Source: Clusia tigrina (taxonomy: Eukaryota; Arthropoda; Insecta; Diptera; Clusiidae). Taken from it: a DNA stretch of 64,000 bases. The notes below the pieces were generated by a model that was not told where the DNA came from, searched no databases, and saw only the letters and a program-made list of their open reading frames with translations. Positions within the stretch are counted from its first letter, which is position 1. Every line of letters starts with the position of its first letter. The stretch lies in assembly GCA_920105625.2 (NCBI GenBank), contig OV050030.1, forward strand, positions 77,961,400-78,025,399, in the 5' to 3' direction. A program made the translations under genes and the position numbers. This document shows positions 13,501 to 26,156 of this stretch, piece by piece.

Positions 13501-15564
13501 ATGTACTCCTCCAATTCACCCAGTGATGGGAATTTGTACACCATACACCAATATACGATATTAAACCATACAGTGATTTTAACAGAATCAAAAAATATTT
13601 GTTTGTACATAGGTACTATACAAAAAGTGTATTGTTGTAATTGTACGCTAGAATCAGCTAGCCCTAAATATTTCCAACAAACTTTGCAATACTTCAGTAT
13701 CATTCGAATCCACCCAAAGAAGAACATGCTCTCGGATAGCTGTAAAACTTTTTCAATACTGGGATCAATAACACGTTTCTCGTCGCCCGAAAATGTTACT
13801 GTACATCATCCGCTGCTGGTGGATAATACTTTTGTAATTGAGATCGTACGCAGTATTCACGATATGTACCTATTTAAGAACTTTGTATTTTACGTTACGG
13901 AACGGTTAAACTTGGAATCTGATAGAACAAAACCATTTTTCGACAATTTCTTTAATGCATTTCCCCTCGTGCCGAACACAATAATTAATAGCGGAAATCA
14001 CTCTGACGGAATGAATGCATTTTTGAGTACACCATCACTATGTCTAGTGTTGACTACTGCATCTTCTGATCCAATTATGGAGTTAGCAGCAGAGAGTCTA
14101 TTGGGAGTCCGAATATTAAAGACTATATTTATACTATTCCCTATTATAGAAGCATATGAGTTCTTCGATAATTTCAAATCCTTTAGTTATTTTCAAAATA
14201 TTATACACACTACTTATGAATGGATATGGAAGCGCCAGTTCCTTAACACAATTCTGCTTACTATACGTAACCACGTTTACATACATGAGCCATACCCGAC
14301 GCCCAAGATAATTAATAAAACTGAAAAATGGTGTGTGGATGACTTTTTTGTGGACTATTCGAAGAACTTTAAGGGTTATTTGATTGATACACCTATTCGA
14401 TATGACTTACCACGAGTATTTAAAATAGTACATAATGAGACTGGTCATCAGGAGAAGTTTACTTTAAGTGGTACGTCAGGCAAAATGTTTAGCGCATTTC
14501 TTGCCAGTATAAATGCAACTTTTAATGATTCCACAGAAGGGTATTCTAAATCGGAAGCTGCCACTACGAAGTTCATACAGTCCCTAATTTCTGAGAAGTT
14601 TTTAGAAATTAGCGTTCATTCATTCACTTCTATGGGTCAGTCAGTGATTGGAACCAGCTATCCAGTCGGTATCAACGACTGGTGTATTATGGTTCCTTTT
14701 CTCAATCGGTCACCCGAGTATCTCTATCTGCAACATACGTTCCAAACATACACATGGATTCTCATCTTATTCTCCATCATTTATATATCAATGGTTCTTT
14801 ACCTGTGCTCCCCCTCACAAACCAGAGATCTCAGCTCAGCTATGTTACAATCTATTTGCTCACTACTTTGCATCACACCTACTGCAGTTCTATGCGCCCC
14901 AACTTTCCGAATGCGGTTTATTTTCTTAGCACTATTTATACTTGGCTTCCTGACTACCAATATGTACGTATCGAAAATGGCGAGCTTTCTTACCACATCA
15001 CCTCAGCAAGAACAAATTAACACAGTTAACGATGTGATAACAAATAAACTTCGTATAATGGTGTTTGATTTTGAATATATAAAATTTCAGTCTTTGCCTC
15101 AACAATATTCCAAATCATTTATGAACCAACTAGTTCCTGTGGACAGATATGTCATGGACTCACACCGTGACTGTATGAACTCTAGCTTTGGCTACTCAAT
15201 TCAAACGGATCGCTGGAGATTTCTTGATATTCAGCAACGTTATCTGAGAAATCCTCTCTTTAGACTGTCAAAAATTTGTATAGGTCCCTTTTACCACGTA
15301 TTTCCTATGCAAAAGGACTCACATCTTCAGTCACCTCTTAAGTACTTCATTATGTTTGCTATCCAGTCCGGACTTTTGCAGCACTGGGAGAAGGCGGCTT
15401 TTGCAGATGCTTTGAGTTTGAAATATGTTCACATGTTTCAAGTGGTTGACGAACCAATACCGTTATCAACACGTTTCTTTCGATCTATTTGGCTCTTGTG
15501 GTGGCTTGGTCTGGCTTTTTCTGGTATTGTGTTCATATCTGAGCTTAAGTGCATACATATGTAA
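13501..15564 (+). CDS. Divergent ionotropic receptor (IR), intronless
   Basis: A 687-codon frame with the layout of an insect ionotropic receptor, a ligand-gated cation channel of chemosensory neurons related to ionotropic glutamate receptors. The order is an N-terminal region and S1 lobe (to about residue 414), M1 (about 416-437, WILILFSIIYISMVLYL), a pore loop, M2/M3 (about 471-490), the NMYVSKMASFLTT motif in place of SYTANLAAFLT (about 487-499), the S2 lobe, and M4 (about 661-682) ending in SELK. Single-exon structure and poor conservation fit the rapidly evolving fly IR groups that include gustatory IRs; I cannot assign a subfamily. The chosen start is the first ATG; no signal peptide follows it, so the true start may lie in an upstream exon. 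It is the only intact host-type gene here, flanked by TA tracts and transposons. Confidence 0.85.
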   Translation: MYSSNSPSDGNLYTIHQYTILNHTVILTESKNICLYIGTIQKVYCCNCTLESASPKYFQQTLQYFSIIRIHPKKNMLSDSCKTFSILGSITRFSSPENVTVHHPLLVDNTFVIEIVRSIHDMYLFKNFVFYVTERLNLESDRTKPFFDNFFNAFPLVPNTIINSGNHSDGMNAFLSTPSLCLVLTTASSDPIMELAAESLLGVRILKTIFILFPIIEAYEFFDNFKSFSYFQNIIHTTYEWIWKRQFLNTILLTIRNHVYIHEPYPTPKIINKTEKWCVDDFFVDYSKNFKGYLIDTPIRYDLPRVFKIVHNETGHQEKFTLSGTSGKMFSAFLASINATFNDSTEGYSKSEAATTKFIQSLISEKFLEISVHSFTSMGQSVIGTSYPVGINDWCIMVPFLNRSPEYLYLQHTFQTYTWILILFSIIYISMVLYLCSPSQTRDLSSAMLQSICSLLCITPTAVLCAPTFRMRFIFLALFILGFLTTNMYVSKMASFLTTSPQQEQINTVNDVITNKLRIMVFDFEYIKFQSLPQQYSKSFMNQLVPVDRYVMDSHRDCMNSSFGYSIQTDRWRFLDIQQRYLRNPLFRLSKICIGPFYHVFPMQKDSHLQSPLKYFIMFAIQSGLLQHWEKAAFADALSLKYVHMFQVVDEPIPLSTRFFRSIWLLWWLGLAFSGIVFISELKCIHM

Positions 15565-15817
15565 AATCTGGGTCTGTATTGACTAATTAAGAGGTTTCTA
15601 ATAATAATATTTTTGATATGAAAAGTGTTGAAATACTTAAAATTTCATGTTGTCAGGAAACATATCAGCCTAATAAATTTGTGTTGAAAAAATAATAATA
15701 ATAATAGAAATTTTCATTATTCTTTATTTTAACATTGAATAATAAGCACCACTCATTGCCAATTTTGCACTTTTTATCTTCTTATGGCTCATAACCAAAT
15801 TATTCACCGCTATGTAA
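15565..15817. other. 3' flank of the IR gene
   Basis: A+T-rich DNA after the receptor stop. AATAAA-like sequences, for example near 15672, could serve polyadenylation. Nothing else is recognisable. Confidence 0.4.
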
Positions 15818-16284
<467 letters not shown>

Positions 16285-16300
16285 CTTCCCCTCTTAAAAA
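16285..16300 (-). promoter_or_regulatory. Polypurine tract of errantivirus 1
   Basis: On the minus strand the sequence TTTTTAAGAGGGGAAG ends exactly at the start of the 3' LTR, as expected for the plus-strand DNA primer. Confidence 0.8.
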
Positions 16301-17774
16301 TTTGCGTCCCTCAGATCTGCATTCGGAACATATTTGGAAGAGTGGTGCTTTTCATCAGGATGAGTAGAAGTTGAGGATGGCGTATTACCGATGGTACCAA
16401 AAACTCGTATACTCGGGATATTCAGCTTTGCATGAAATTTTCGCCAAAGGATGCCAGAGAAAATTGCAATCAAAAAGATTAAAAGACTTCCTGTAAAGAG
16501 AGAAAAGTCTACTTTTCGTGTTAGTTTTGACAGGTACCTTACATTCTCCGATGTCAATTCGTGTAAGTATTCCAGATCTCTCAAGATTCCTTTGCTAGTA
16601 ACATTTGCGAGGATTGGCGGCAAGGCTTGCAGTGTAGTTGTCAGGATGCTTGAGTAAGTGTGGTTCCCAAAGATTACCTCCTCATTGAGTAACTGGATCA
16701 CATAGCTGCCATTTAAAATCGTCGTAGTGTTGCTGGAAACCAAATTTCCGATATAGTTCGTCAGGAAGATTGTGTTTTCGTTGATCAGTTCGACAATTCT
16801 TTCGTTGTTAGATCACATCTGGCATTCTGCAGGACCCCCTTTCAAGATTCTTGGCAGACACTGATCCTCTGGTATCTTCTGGATAGCTTCGGGGCTGAAT
16901 ATTGTTGAATTTACGATTGCCTGACAGTCGCCTATTATTCCAAACGTTTCTTCCCGGCTGATGAGTACCCTTTTGTACGGGACCACAACTTGCATACCAC
17001 TGTTGATAGTTGCTTTGATGATCAGGTGATGGTAGACTTGCCTCTTTACCTTGGGTAGCGCCAGAACGTACAATAACGAAGACCCATTTGTGAAAATGGA
17101 TGATTTGCCATACTCTGTTGCTTCCACTATATTTTGGTACGGCAACGTTTCCACCTCGGACAAGATCTGATTGATTTCTTCGGCATTTAGAAGGTTGCTG
17201 TTCACGATGCCCGTCTTAGCCATTTGACAAGCGAGTACGATTTCGTTTACAGCTTCCTTTAGTATGAGAATCTTGTCCAGTATGCTCTGTTCAAAACGGA
17301 CCTCATCGCCATCACTACTGATATTGTTGTATTTCGCTGCCATTTTGTTGACCTTGTCGATTACTTCCTTCATCTTCCCAAAGAGTTCGTCGTTAATTTT
17401 ATATTGGTGGTTGTTGTTTCGATAATATCGTTCTCGCTTCGCAATACAGTGTCACAATCCGTGGCATCTGGATTTCCTGCTATCCACTTCCAAGCGGCTC
17501 CAATCCAGTTTATTGAGCGTTTAGCCCTAGGATGTGTTGCAGTCAATTCGCTTAGACGCAGCTTCGTCACCCTCAGATGAAATTCAAGGATTGACTTAGT
17601 TTGTTCGTGTCGCACCGACCCATATACCAAGTCGGCGAGGAGTTCCAATGCGTTATCGTATTGTTGGAGGTCGACAATGTGCACCAGTTTGAAGCAGCCA
17701 TTGAAAGTCCACCCATTTCCAGAACTAATGATGACAATGTTAATTAAACACGCCCAGCCCTTCGCCAGCGGCTA
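16294..17774 (-). pseudogene. Errantivirus 1 env (fusion glycoprotein), broken
   Basis: This is the envelope glycoprotein frame of an insect endogenous retrovirus, related as a family to baculovirus F proteins. The membrane-distal part lies at 17370-17774 and includes a furin-type site (RAKR, about 17528-17539) followed by a hydrophobic fusion-peptide-like stretch. The middle (16813-17373) is in a different frame, so a frameshift lies near 17370-17410. An in-frame TGA at 16813-16815 then separates the C-terminal part (16294-16743), which carries a clear transmembrane segment (about 16451-16516) and a short tail. The frame is open back to a TAG at 17772-17774 but has no ATG, fitting the use of a spliced env RNA in errantiviruses. 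It cannot make a complete protein. Confidence 0.88.
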
Positions 17775-18385
17775 TGAGTATACCTAAACTAAATATACTA
17801 ATTCAAGAGGAGAAATATTAATTTTGTTGCTTAAATCTAGTAATATTGATGTTAAATGTCAATTTTTTGTTTTGGTTTTGATTTTTTTTTTGTTAGAGGA
17901 GAAATATTAATTTTGTTAGTGACCCCATTTTGGGTTCGTATGATTTATTTCCCAATTTCGGGATTCTTAATTTCTACGTTAGTTTTGTGTTATTTGCTTT
18001 GCTTTGCTTAGCTTTTAATTTTTGTATCCCAAGTTTGGGTCCTTAAAATTTTAAGTTAGTATTTTATTTCAAATTTTGTTTTAAATAATTTTTGCAACCT
18101 TTGTCTTTCTCTTTTATGTCCCTATTTTTTATCAAAATTATAATTCCCTCTATTTATTTATAATGATGAAGCGTCCGCGGGCTAGCAAGATGGGAGGTCC
18201 GTGTTATCCGTTTTAGCAGTATTGCTTACTAAGGCACGGGAAATACTCCCAGTATCAACTTGTCACAATATGCAATCTCCGATTTGGATATGTGTTATTT
18301 ATTGCCATGTAGACTTGCTGAAAGTCCACTTCATCATTGCCCTCGTACCATTTATAAAGCTGTACAGGGTACAGCATACCCTTTT
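17775..18385 (-). other. Degenerate pol-env interval
   Basis: There is no open frame between the end of integrase and env. A 22-bp direct repeat, GAGGAGAAATATTAATTTTG plus two bases, occurs at 17807-17828 and 17896-17917. The rest is T-rich on the plus strand. Confidence 0.6.
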
Positions 18386-19051
18386 TTAATTTTTTATGTG
18401 GGACTTATGGATTTTTTTCCCTGTCTCGGTTATTACTGTAACCATATTATCAATTGCAACGATTTCCTTTTTATAAAGAGGCTTTTGTTTGCCTTTTATT
18501 TGTTTATTGGTGACGTACTCGTATATGACGTCACCGGGTTTAAAGCTTTTGGGTTGAGTTTTTTTCGCGTTTAACCGTAAAATCCACGGAGTGGATTGTG
18601 TCGTTATACCTATCAACCGCTATTTGCAGAACTTCCTTAATACGTAAGTCTTGAAAGTCGTTTTTTATGCACATGAAGATTTCTATTATGGTCGAATGTG
18701 ATCTTTAATCGAATCTGATTTCATTAACCTCGCTTTTCTGAGATGGAGTTCGTTAAATTTCGATATTCAATGATCTAAGGAAATTTATATTGATGGGGGT
18801 TAGGAAACCACGTTCATTGTCCATAACCACTATTTTGGGTACTGTAAAAAATGCATTATCTTGGCAAGCTTTTGGCGCAAATGAGGTGCTGATTTGTTTT
18901 TTATTCGGAAGAATTTTGCAAATTTGGAAAATTTGTCTAAGACGGAAATGAATTTCTCACCTTGAATTGCCATTATGTCCATATGGAGTATCACATGGAA
19001 ATTTTGGTGTTGGTGTGGGCTGTAATTCCGGATGTGTAGGGTGCCTATCAT
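18386..19051 (-). pseudogene. Errantivirus 1 integrase core and C-terminus, decayed
   Basis: Two fragments of integrase lie after a frameshift near 18960-19050. 18830-19051 carries the start of the catalytic core (HMDIMAIQGEKFISVLDKFSKF, split here over the first Asp). 18386-18616 carries the basic C-terminal part (SFKPGDVIYEYVTNKQ). The region between has lost the second Asp and the Glu of the DDE triad. Confidence 0.8.
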
Positions 19052-20582
19052 ATTTATTCAGACGACATATCTCGCAGGTTTTTATAAAGGTTTTAACTTG
19101 GTTGGTCATGCGAGGGAAATAGAATTTTTCTAAGATTTGTTGGGAGTTCTCTCGGAAATTCCTATGTGCCCTAGTGTGTTCGGTCTCGATTATTTCAAGC
19201 ACACGCTCTTTGTTTGGCACATCAATTACTACTCTTTGGGTTATACGGATTTTATATTGTGAAAAAGTATCTAAATAAATCTTTTGCAGTATCATAAGAA
19301 AAAGTTCAGGAATATTGACGCCATTGATTACGGATAGATTTAATTTTTCTTTTAAAATTTGAGTAAGATTGCTCTCGTTGATTTTTTCAAGAGAGACGTA
19401 ATGTCTTTTATAATTCGGATGGGGCTCCTCAACGCACATAAGCTCACGTCCTGTTCGGATAATAAATTGGTTTCTAAAATCATTTATTGGTGCTTCAACA
19501 TGCGGTATTAAATCGGAATTGTCTTGTTCTGCGCTGTGTATCGTTGCTAAACTTTCATATTCACTAGGTTCATCTGGCTCATTCGATGTTTCTAGCGCGT
19601 TCACTTCTGTAGGTAGGCGTGAGAGAGCATCTGCCACTAAGTTTGATTTACCAGGTTTATAAATCAACTCGTGGTTATACTCCTCTATTCGGCTTTTCCA
19701 CCTCTTGAGCTTTGCGTTGTAATTCCTATTACTAAGCGCAAAGGTCAAAGGTTGGTGGTCGGTGAAAATCCTTATATTTTTAGCACCATACAGATAATTC
19801 CGCAGATTGTCGAACGCCCACACTATCGCCAACATTTCTTCTTCATTTGTGGCGTAGTTTTCTTCGGCGCGACTAAGGCTTCTAGAAATATAGGCAATCG
19901 GCCTATCCATTCCATTGAGTTCCTGGGACAATACCGCTCCAATAGCATAATTGGAAGCGTCGGAAGTGAGATTAAATGGCTTTTCAAAATTAGGGAAGGC
20001 TAACATTTCTGAGGACGTCAGAACTTCTTTTAGGGTTTCAAAGGCTTCTAGGCCATCTTGATCTAAAGCGATCGGAACTTTTCTAGATTGATTCGCTCGG
20101 ACATGTGCGTGTTCACCGCGAGTGAGATGCGTGAGTGGTTTGGCTATTTTTGCGTAATCGCGTATAAATTTCCTGTAGTAGGACGTGAGACCTAGAAAAC
20201 TCTTGAGTTCTTTCACATTTGTAGGAGGGATCATTTTTTGTATCGCAGAAACCTTTTTTGGATCAGGAAGAATGCCTTTTGCCGTGATTAAGTATCCGAG
20301 AAATTCGACGCTATTTTTTAAGAAGTGAGTTTTTTCCAAATTTACTTTAAGGCCTGAAGATAAAAGTGTTGAGAATATTATTTCAACGTCGCGTAGGTGT
20401 TCTTCTTCGTTTTTGCTAAAAATTATTATGTCGTCGATATAGACATAACATATTTTGGCTATGTACTCCTTTAGGACATCGTCAATCATTCTCTGGAATA
20501 TTGCTGGCGCGTTCCTTAGGCCAAAAGGAAGTCTTAAAAATTCATATTTATTTGGGATAGCTTTTTGTATAAATAGGCTCAC
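18957..20582 (-). pseudogene. Errantivirus 1 reverse transcriptase (C-terminal half), RNase H, integrase zinc finger
   Basis: One long frame encodes the palm/thumb half of reverse transcriptase with the YIDD box (20430-20441), the connection domain, RNase H (TSDASNYAIGAVLSQ near 19945; TDHQPLTFAL near 19745), and the integrase H-H-C-C finger (HTRAHRNF near 19165; CEICRLNKY near 19045). The N-terminal half of reverse transcriptase, with the first catalytic Asp, is absent: the sequence jumps near 20575 from the pre-RT region to a point shortly before the FLRLPFG motif. A deletion of very roughly 100 codons is inferred from family organisation. Confidence 0.9.
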
Positions 20583-21062
20583 TAGTAGTCGTTTTTATTT
20601 CTGCACGAACACTTGTTTCCACAATAGAATTTGGAACAAGAAGACCAAACAAATCGCTATATCTTGAAATCAAGTGTTTTAATTTTTGCTCAGTGGCCCT
20701 TGAAATTTTTTGACATGAAACTTTTACTAGATTAACTTCCTGCGTGGTTTTTTGTTTTAGGGGTATCACTACATTGGGTTTTAATATGAGGATGTTAAGC
20801 TCTCTCTCGAGAACTGCTTTAACCTCACGAAGCGTGTCGTCCCCTGTTACGCCATCAAAAGATTCTAAGCCTGGAAGGACAAAAAATGTGGTTTCCACAT
20901 CCCTATATGCGAATTCAAAAAATTTTCCGGATAGTTTTTCTGTAATTTTTAATTTTCCACCAGCGGAATTTACGAAAAAAGGTTTTTCTACTTTAACGGT
21001 TTTCTCGGCGACGCTAGGACTAATGTAGTTCTTATTGTCTCCTGTGTCGCCGAGAAATTGCA
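20548..21062 (-). pseudogene. Errantivirus 1 protease and start of reverse transcriptase
   Basis: The pol frame opens near the end of gag. It contains the protease active site D-T-G (21040-21048) followed by NKNYIS, and the second protease landmark FDGVTGDDTL (about 20845). It runs into the pre-RT segment ending EPIYTKSYP at about 20570, where the internal deletion changes frame and stops it. It lies in a different frame from gag, in line with frameshifting between gag and pol. Confidence 0.85.
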
Positions 21063-21089
21063 GTTTTTTATTTTCTAATGCGGTGTATT

Positions 21090-22310
21090 CTATACATGGT
21101 ATGCCTGAAAGGAGGCTCCCATTGTAAAATTTACTTCGTCTGACATTTGTTCGGTTGAAGTACTTGGGATGTCATTTGAGTCGGTTGGAGGCGCATTATC
21201 TTCATTAACTATAGCCTCGGACTCAGTTTCGGGAATATCTTCGGCTGGCACCATGTAAAACATGCGTTGTTGTTTCATTGGCACGTTCATTGAAAATCCC
21301 TTCCTCTTAAAGGGCTGGAAGCCTTGGGGTCTATTTGAATAATTGACGTCCCTACTCTGAGCCAATCGATCGACTTCCATTTTTACGGGTGGTCTCGGAG
21401 CTGTCAGCCTAGGAGGCACATTGCCACCCGTTCTGCCATCGAAAGGCCTTCTATTTGAAGCTTGGGGATATGTATTGGAGGAAAATCTCCTCGGAGGTAG
21501 ATTTTGTCTGTTTTCGGTTTTACCCATTTGGTTCACCGGAATAGTTATTGTGTTGGGAATCAACCAACCAACAGGGTGAATGAAGTGACGTCGCACATTT
21601 AGGTTCTGTGTGTCGAGGCAGGACGTATACGCTTCTGGTAAGGTTTGTGGCCTCTGAATGGAGATCAACCTAGAAAGGTCACCATCTAAGCCACGGACAA
21701 ATACGTCCAATGCCCTATTCCTATATGCCTCTACTAGGGCAGTGACCGTTTCCTGAGAGTAGGATTCGGTTTTAACCTTGTTTATAATCAAAGATAGTTG
21801 GTGGTTAACTAAAGCATAGAATGAGTCTAATTTCATGCCCCTCTGAGACAGCTGGCCGAGTTGGTATTCCAAAGTACGGATGTCTCTTTTGTCCGCATAG
21901 TGCAAGGACAGACACTTTTTTATAGTTTGCCAGTCATCATCAAAAATGTTATAAGAAATCAAGGCAGAATCTGCACCACCCCTAATTTTGTCCCGAATAT
22001 TTTGCAGGATTGCCCTGTAAATGAGTTTTGTCTTCACTATTTCGTAATCCTTAAGGATTGCCTCTACACTGTGCACCCACGAAATATACTGCGCTGGATT
22101 TCCCTCGAACGGGCGAAGTTCCTTTACGCAATCAGGCAGTCTTGACATTTCCCTTAATTCTTCCTCATTCTGAGGAGCTCGAGGTGCAGCCGCCACTGGG
22201 TTCGGTGGTATCGATTGGTTACTCGTTTCAAGGGCTGATAATCTCCTTTCTGTATTCCTAACCTGTTCTATCAATGCATTCACTGCCCCTGTTAAATTCG
22301 TCACTGTCAC
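21090..22310 (-). CDS. Errantivirus 1 Gag
   Basis: A 406-codon open frame encoding the structural Gag polyprotein. Residues about 60-230 match the Ty3/gypsy capsid pattern (PFEGNPAQYISWVHSVEAIL, then SYNIFDDDWQTIKKCLSLHYADKRDI split over the segment). The C-terminal third is basic and Pro/Arg/Asn-rich with no CCHC knuckle, as is usual for errantivirus Gag. There is no in-frame ATG at the 5' end (the frame begins at a GTG); an ATG 12 bp upstream in another frame reaches a stop after four codons, so a small lesion near the start is likely. Confidence 0.85.
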   Translation of the reverse strand: MTVTNLTGAVNALIEQVRNTERRLSALETSNQSIPPNPVAAAPRAPQNEEELREMSRLPDCVKELRPFEGNPAQYISWVHSVEAILKDYEIVKTKLIYRAILQNIRDKIRGGADSALISYNIFDDDWQTIKKCLSLHYADKRDIRTLEYQLGQLSQRGMKLDSFYALVNHQLSLIINKVKTESYSQETVTALVEAYRNRALDVFVRGLDGDLSRLISIQRPQTLPEAYTSCLDTQNLNVRRHFIHPVGWLIPNTITIPVNQMGKTENRQNLPPRRFSSNTYPQASNRRPFDGRTGGNVPPRLTAPRPPVKMEVDRLAQSRDVNYSNRPQGFQPFKRKGFSMNVPMKQQRMFYMVPAEDIPETESEAIVNEDNAPPTDSNDIPSTSTEQMSDEVNFTMGASFQAYHV

Positions 22311-23039
22311 ATTTCCTCCATAATATTTTCTTATTAGATCACTACGATAAGCAAAAGTTCTCTACTTACAGTAAAATAATCTTCATTTGGTGATAGTTGC
22401 AGGTCCTTTAAATTCTTCTCCAAATACAGTAGCCTCCGTTTCCGTTAGTTTTTTGTCGTCGCGGTCCACACTCGTATAGTTCACTCCTTATCGGTTTTGG
22501 CCTGTGCCCACTTTCCACTCTGGCACTGCCTTCTTCTCAAATATTAAAAATGCTTTCAACCGAAATTTCACACCACAATCACTTAAACCCCTTTTTTCAA
22601 TGATTTTCTTTTAATCGATTTTTGATATATTTTTTTCCTCTTGAGGGTTTTTATACCACACATTTTATTTAAATTTATTTGAATTTACTTGAAAAAATGT
22701 CCCTTTTTTTTGGGTAAGCTTATTTTTTAAAGCGATTTTCATAAAAAAAAATTTTTACTGTCCTTGTTAGGATTTTGTTATGCGCAAACTGGAGGGATCG
22801 GTTTTTTAGGCTCGATTGCAGCTTGAGTTTAAATATAAATGAAATAAATTTTATTGCCCTTGTTGGGTTTTTTTCTTTCTGAGCAAACTGGAGGGATCGG
22901 TTTTTTAGGCTCGATTTCGCAGCTTGATTTTTTTTTCTTTTTTTTTTTTCTTTATTGATTTTATTTTATTATGAGTCATTTCCAGGAGCTCGACTCGGGT
23001 TCGCGACCAGCGTTTATCCTTCACAAAATTTTGGTGCTG
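22311..23039 (-). promoter_or_regulatory. Errantivirus 1 leader with 34-bp direct repeats
   Basis: Untranslated leader between the primer site and gag. An identical 34-bp sequence (starts GCAAACTGGAGGGATCGG) occurs at 22784-22817 and 22883-22916, 99 bp apart. Errantiviral leaders often hold repeats or insulator sites; no function is shown here. Confidence 0.75.
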
Positions 23040-23057
23040 GTCCCTGCTCGGGCGCCA
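23040..23057 (-). promoter_or_regulatory. Primer-binding site, tRNA-Lys type
   Basis: On the minus strand TGGCGCCCGAGCAGGGAC starts at the LTR edge. It is complementary to the 3' end of a lysine tRNA with at most one mismatch to the form I know. This marks the first-strand priming site and confirms the element's orientation. Confidence 0.85.
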
Positions 23058-23394
23058 GTTAAGATCCTCAATAAGGATCTTGATAAACAATTAATTTCAC
23101 GGACGCAACGTGTCCGTGGTTTCACAAATAAAACAAGCTAATTTCAAAAACGTTATAATTTATTCACCGATTAGAACGGCTCCCTGCAAAAGACTGACTT
23201 TACAGTTCAATTTAGCTTAAAATCTAACTTAGCCTATTGCCGCTGCGTCGGCATTTTCCCACAGGTATCGGATGCGCGTGCATCGCGTAGCCAGATGCAA
23301 CCTGAGTCGTCAGCGAAGTCAGCGAATATCGTGGGAAGAATAATGCACGAAAGTTCGCACTACGTTGCGTAACGGGTACATTGCTCGGCGTTGA

Positions 23395-23396
<2 letters not shown>
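23057..23396 (-). repeat. Errantivirus 1 5' LTR
   Basis: 340 bp, upstream LTR of the minus-strand provirus. It is followed on the plus strand by TATA and the rest of the TA tract. It is the partner of 15945-16284. Confidence 0.92.
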
Positions 23397-23466
<70 letters not shown>

Positions 23467-23485
23467 AATATATATATATAAATAA

Positions 23486-23568
<83 letters not shown>
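23397..23568. repeat. (TA)n tract between errantivirus 1 and mariner
   Basis: A TA run with short interruptions (TATGTAAATA, AAATAAATAAA). It borders errantivirus 1 on the left and the mariner terminal repeat on the right. Confidence 0.95.
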
Positions 23569-25015
<1,447 letters not shown>

Positions 25016-25306
25016 AGTTTTCTTTTCAGATTTTGGTTTATTTAATAATATATAAATTATAAATTAATACTTCTTTGTAAATATTTTATATGTTTTACTC
25101 TGAGCTGTAGTTCGATCAGTTGCGATGTCATTACCAGACTGAAAGGTCAAAATGCACACTTCGCCCACGGCTCAAGCAAGCGGAGCTCGTAAGCCGTCCA
25201 TCCCGCGCCTCGTGTGCCCCGCTCTTCCATCCGACAGCAGCCGAGTGCATTGCTTCAGTCAAGCGGCGATTGACATCGTCGCTCTCACCAAGCGATCGTG
25301 TTAACT
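25016..25306 (-). repeat. Errantivirus 2 3' LTR (LTR copy 1)
   Basis: 291 bp, plus strand AGTTTTCTTTTCAG...GTGTTAACT. The family has two further copies of the same length in the window (30907-31197 and 33899-34189). Confidence 0.92.
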
Positions 25307-25321
25307 CCTCCCCCGCTTAAG
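25307..25321 (-). promoter_or_regulatory. Polypurine tract of errantivirus 2
   Basis: On the minus strand CTTAAGCGGGGGAGG abuts the 3' LTR. The same tract follows the other two LTR copies at 31198 and 34190. Confidence 0.8.
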
Positions 25322-25563
25322 TGAAGTTCGTCCTCGGACTTCCTGAAGCTGTCGATCACCTAGCAACAGATTATAATGACAACTGTAGCTAGGCCGAATA
25401 AGAAGGATATTGTTGGGAGTTTCTTCTCGACCTCTCGGATGCGAATCTCCTTATTGAAAATAAGGAGAAAGTTTCCAGTAACCGTCCTGTCGCGCGTCCG
25501 GCTGTTATAACGGCGTTGTTATAACGAGTTTTTTCTTGATTATGACGACTCCATCATGGACGA

Positions 25564-25860
25564 CTACCACAGGTTCGAGGCGACATGATCTGGTGTTGCA
25601 ACTGGTAGTTGTTGATCGCATGTAGGCAGTGGCAGCTCTTTACTCGCGGTAGAACTTTCGATACCCATTACTTGATTGCCGCCTTCAGCAACATTGTTGT
25701 CTTCGGTGAGGTGCAAGATGATTCCATTTCGTTGAACTTGGTTTTTTTTACATTCTAACTTAGGTATAGGTGAAAATTTATTGTCAGTATTGGTAGAACG
25801 CATGACAATTACTTTATTAGTATTTTCTGAATCTAAAATAGTAGGATTTACTATTTTTTC
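25564..25860 (-). pseudogene. Errantivirus 2 env-region remnant
   Basis: A short frame (79 codons at 25564-25803) is all that is open between integrase and the 3' LTR. The two partial copies at 31459-31827 and 34450-34818 have a longer version that includes a CHPCKEK stretch and about 17 codons missing here. Position argues for a residue of env, but I see no transmembrane segment or cleavage site, so this is inference. Confidence 0.45.
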
Positions 25861-26156
25861 TTTGCAAGGGTGACAGTCAGTATTAAATTTTTCAGTTCGG
25901 AAATCATTGATCTGTTTCTAGCTAAGAGTGAATCTTATAAACTGCCAGTATCAATTTGTTTTGTCTTTGAATTGATAGTAACTGGTCTATTTTCGGAGTT
26001 TATAAGTTCTTGTTAACTGAATTTTATTTTTGACCAATTGAATGAAAAAAAATGTAAAAAATGTAAAATCTTATATGGTTAATATAGTTTTTTCTCTTAA
26101 ATTTTCATTTCTTAAAATATGACTAAAAAATAAATTTAAAAACAAGACAGAAATAT

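Noticed and set aside
23040..23057. Primer site resembling that of vertebrate lentiviruses
   Set aside because: It only reflects shared use of lysine tRNA. The element has errantiviral LTRs, gene order and TATA target, so no vertebrate virus is implied.
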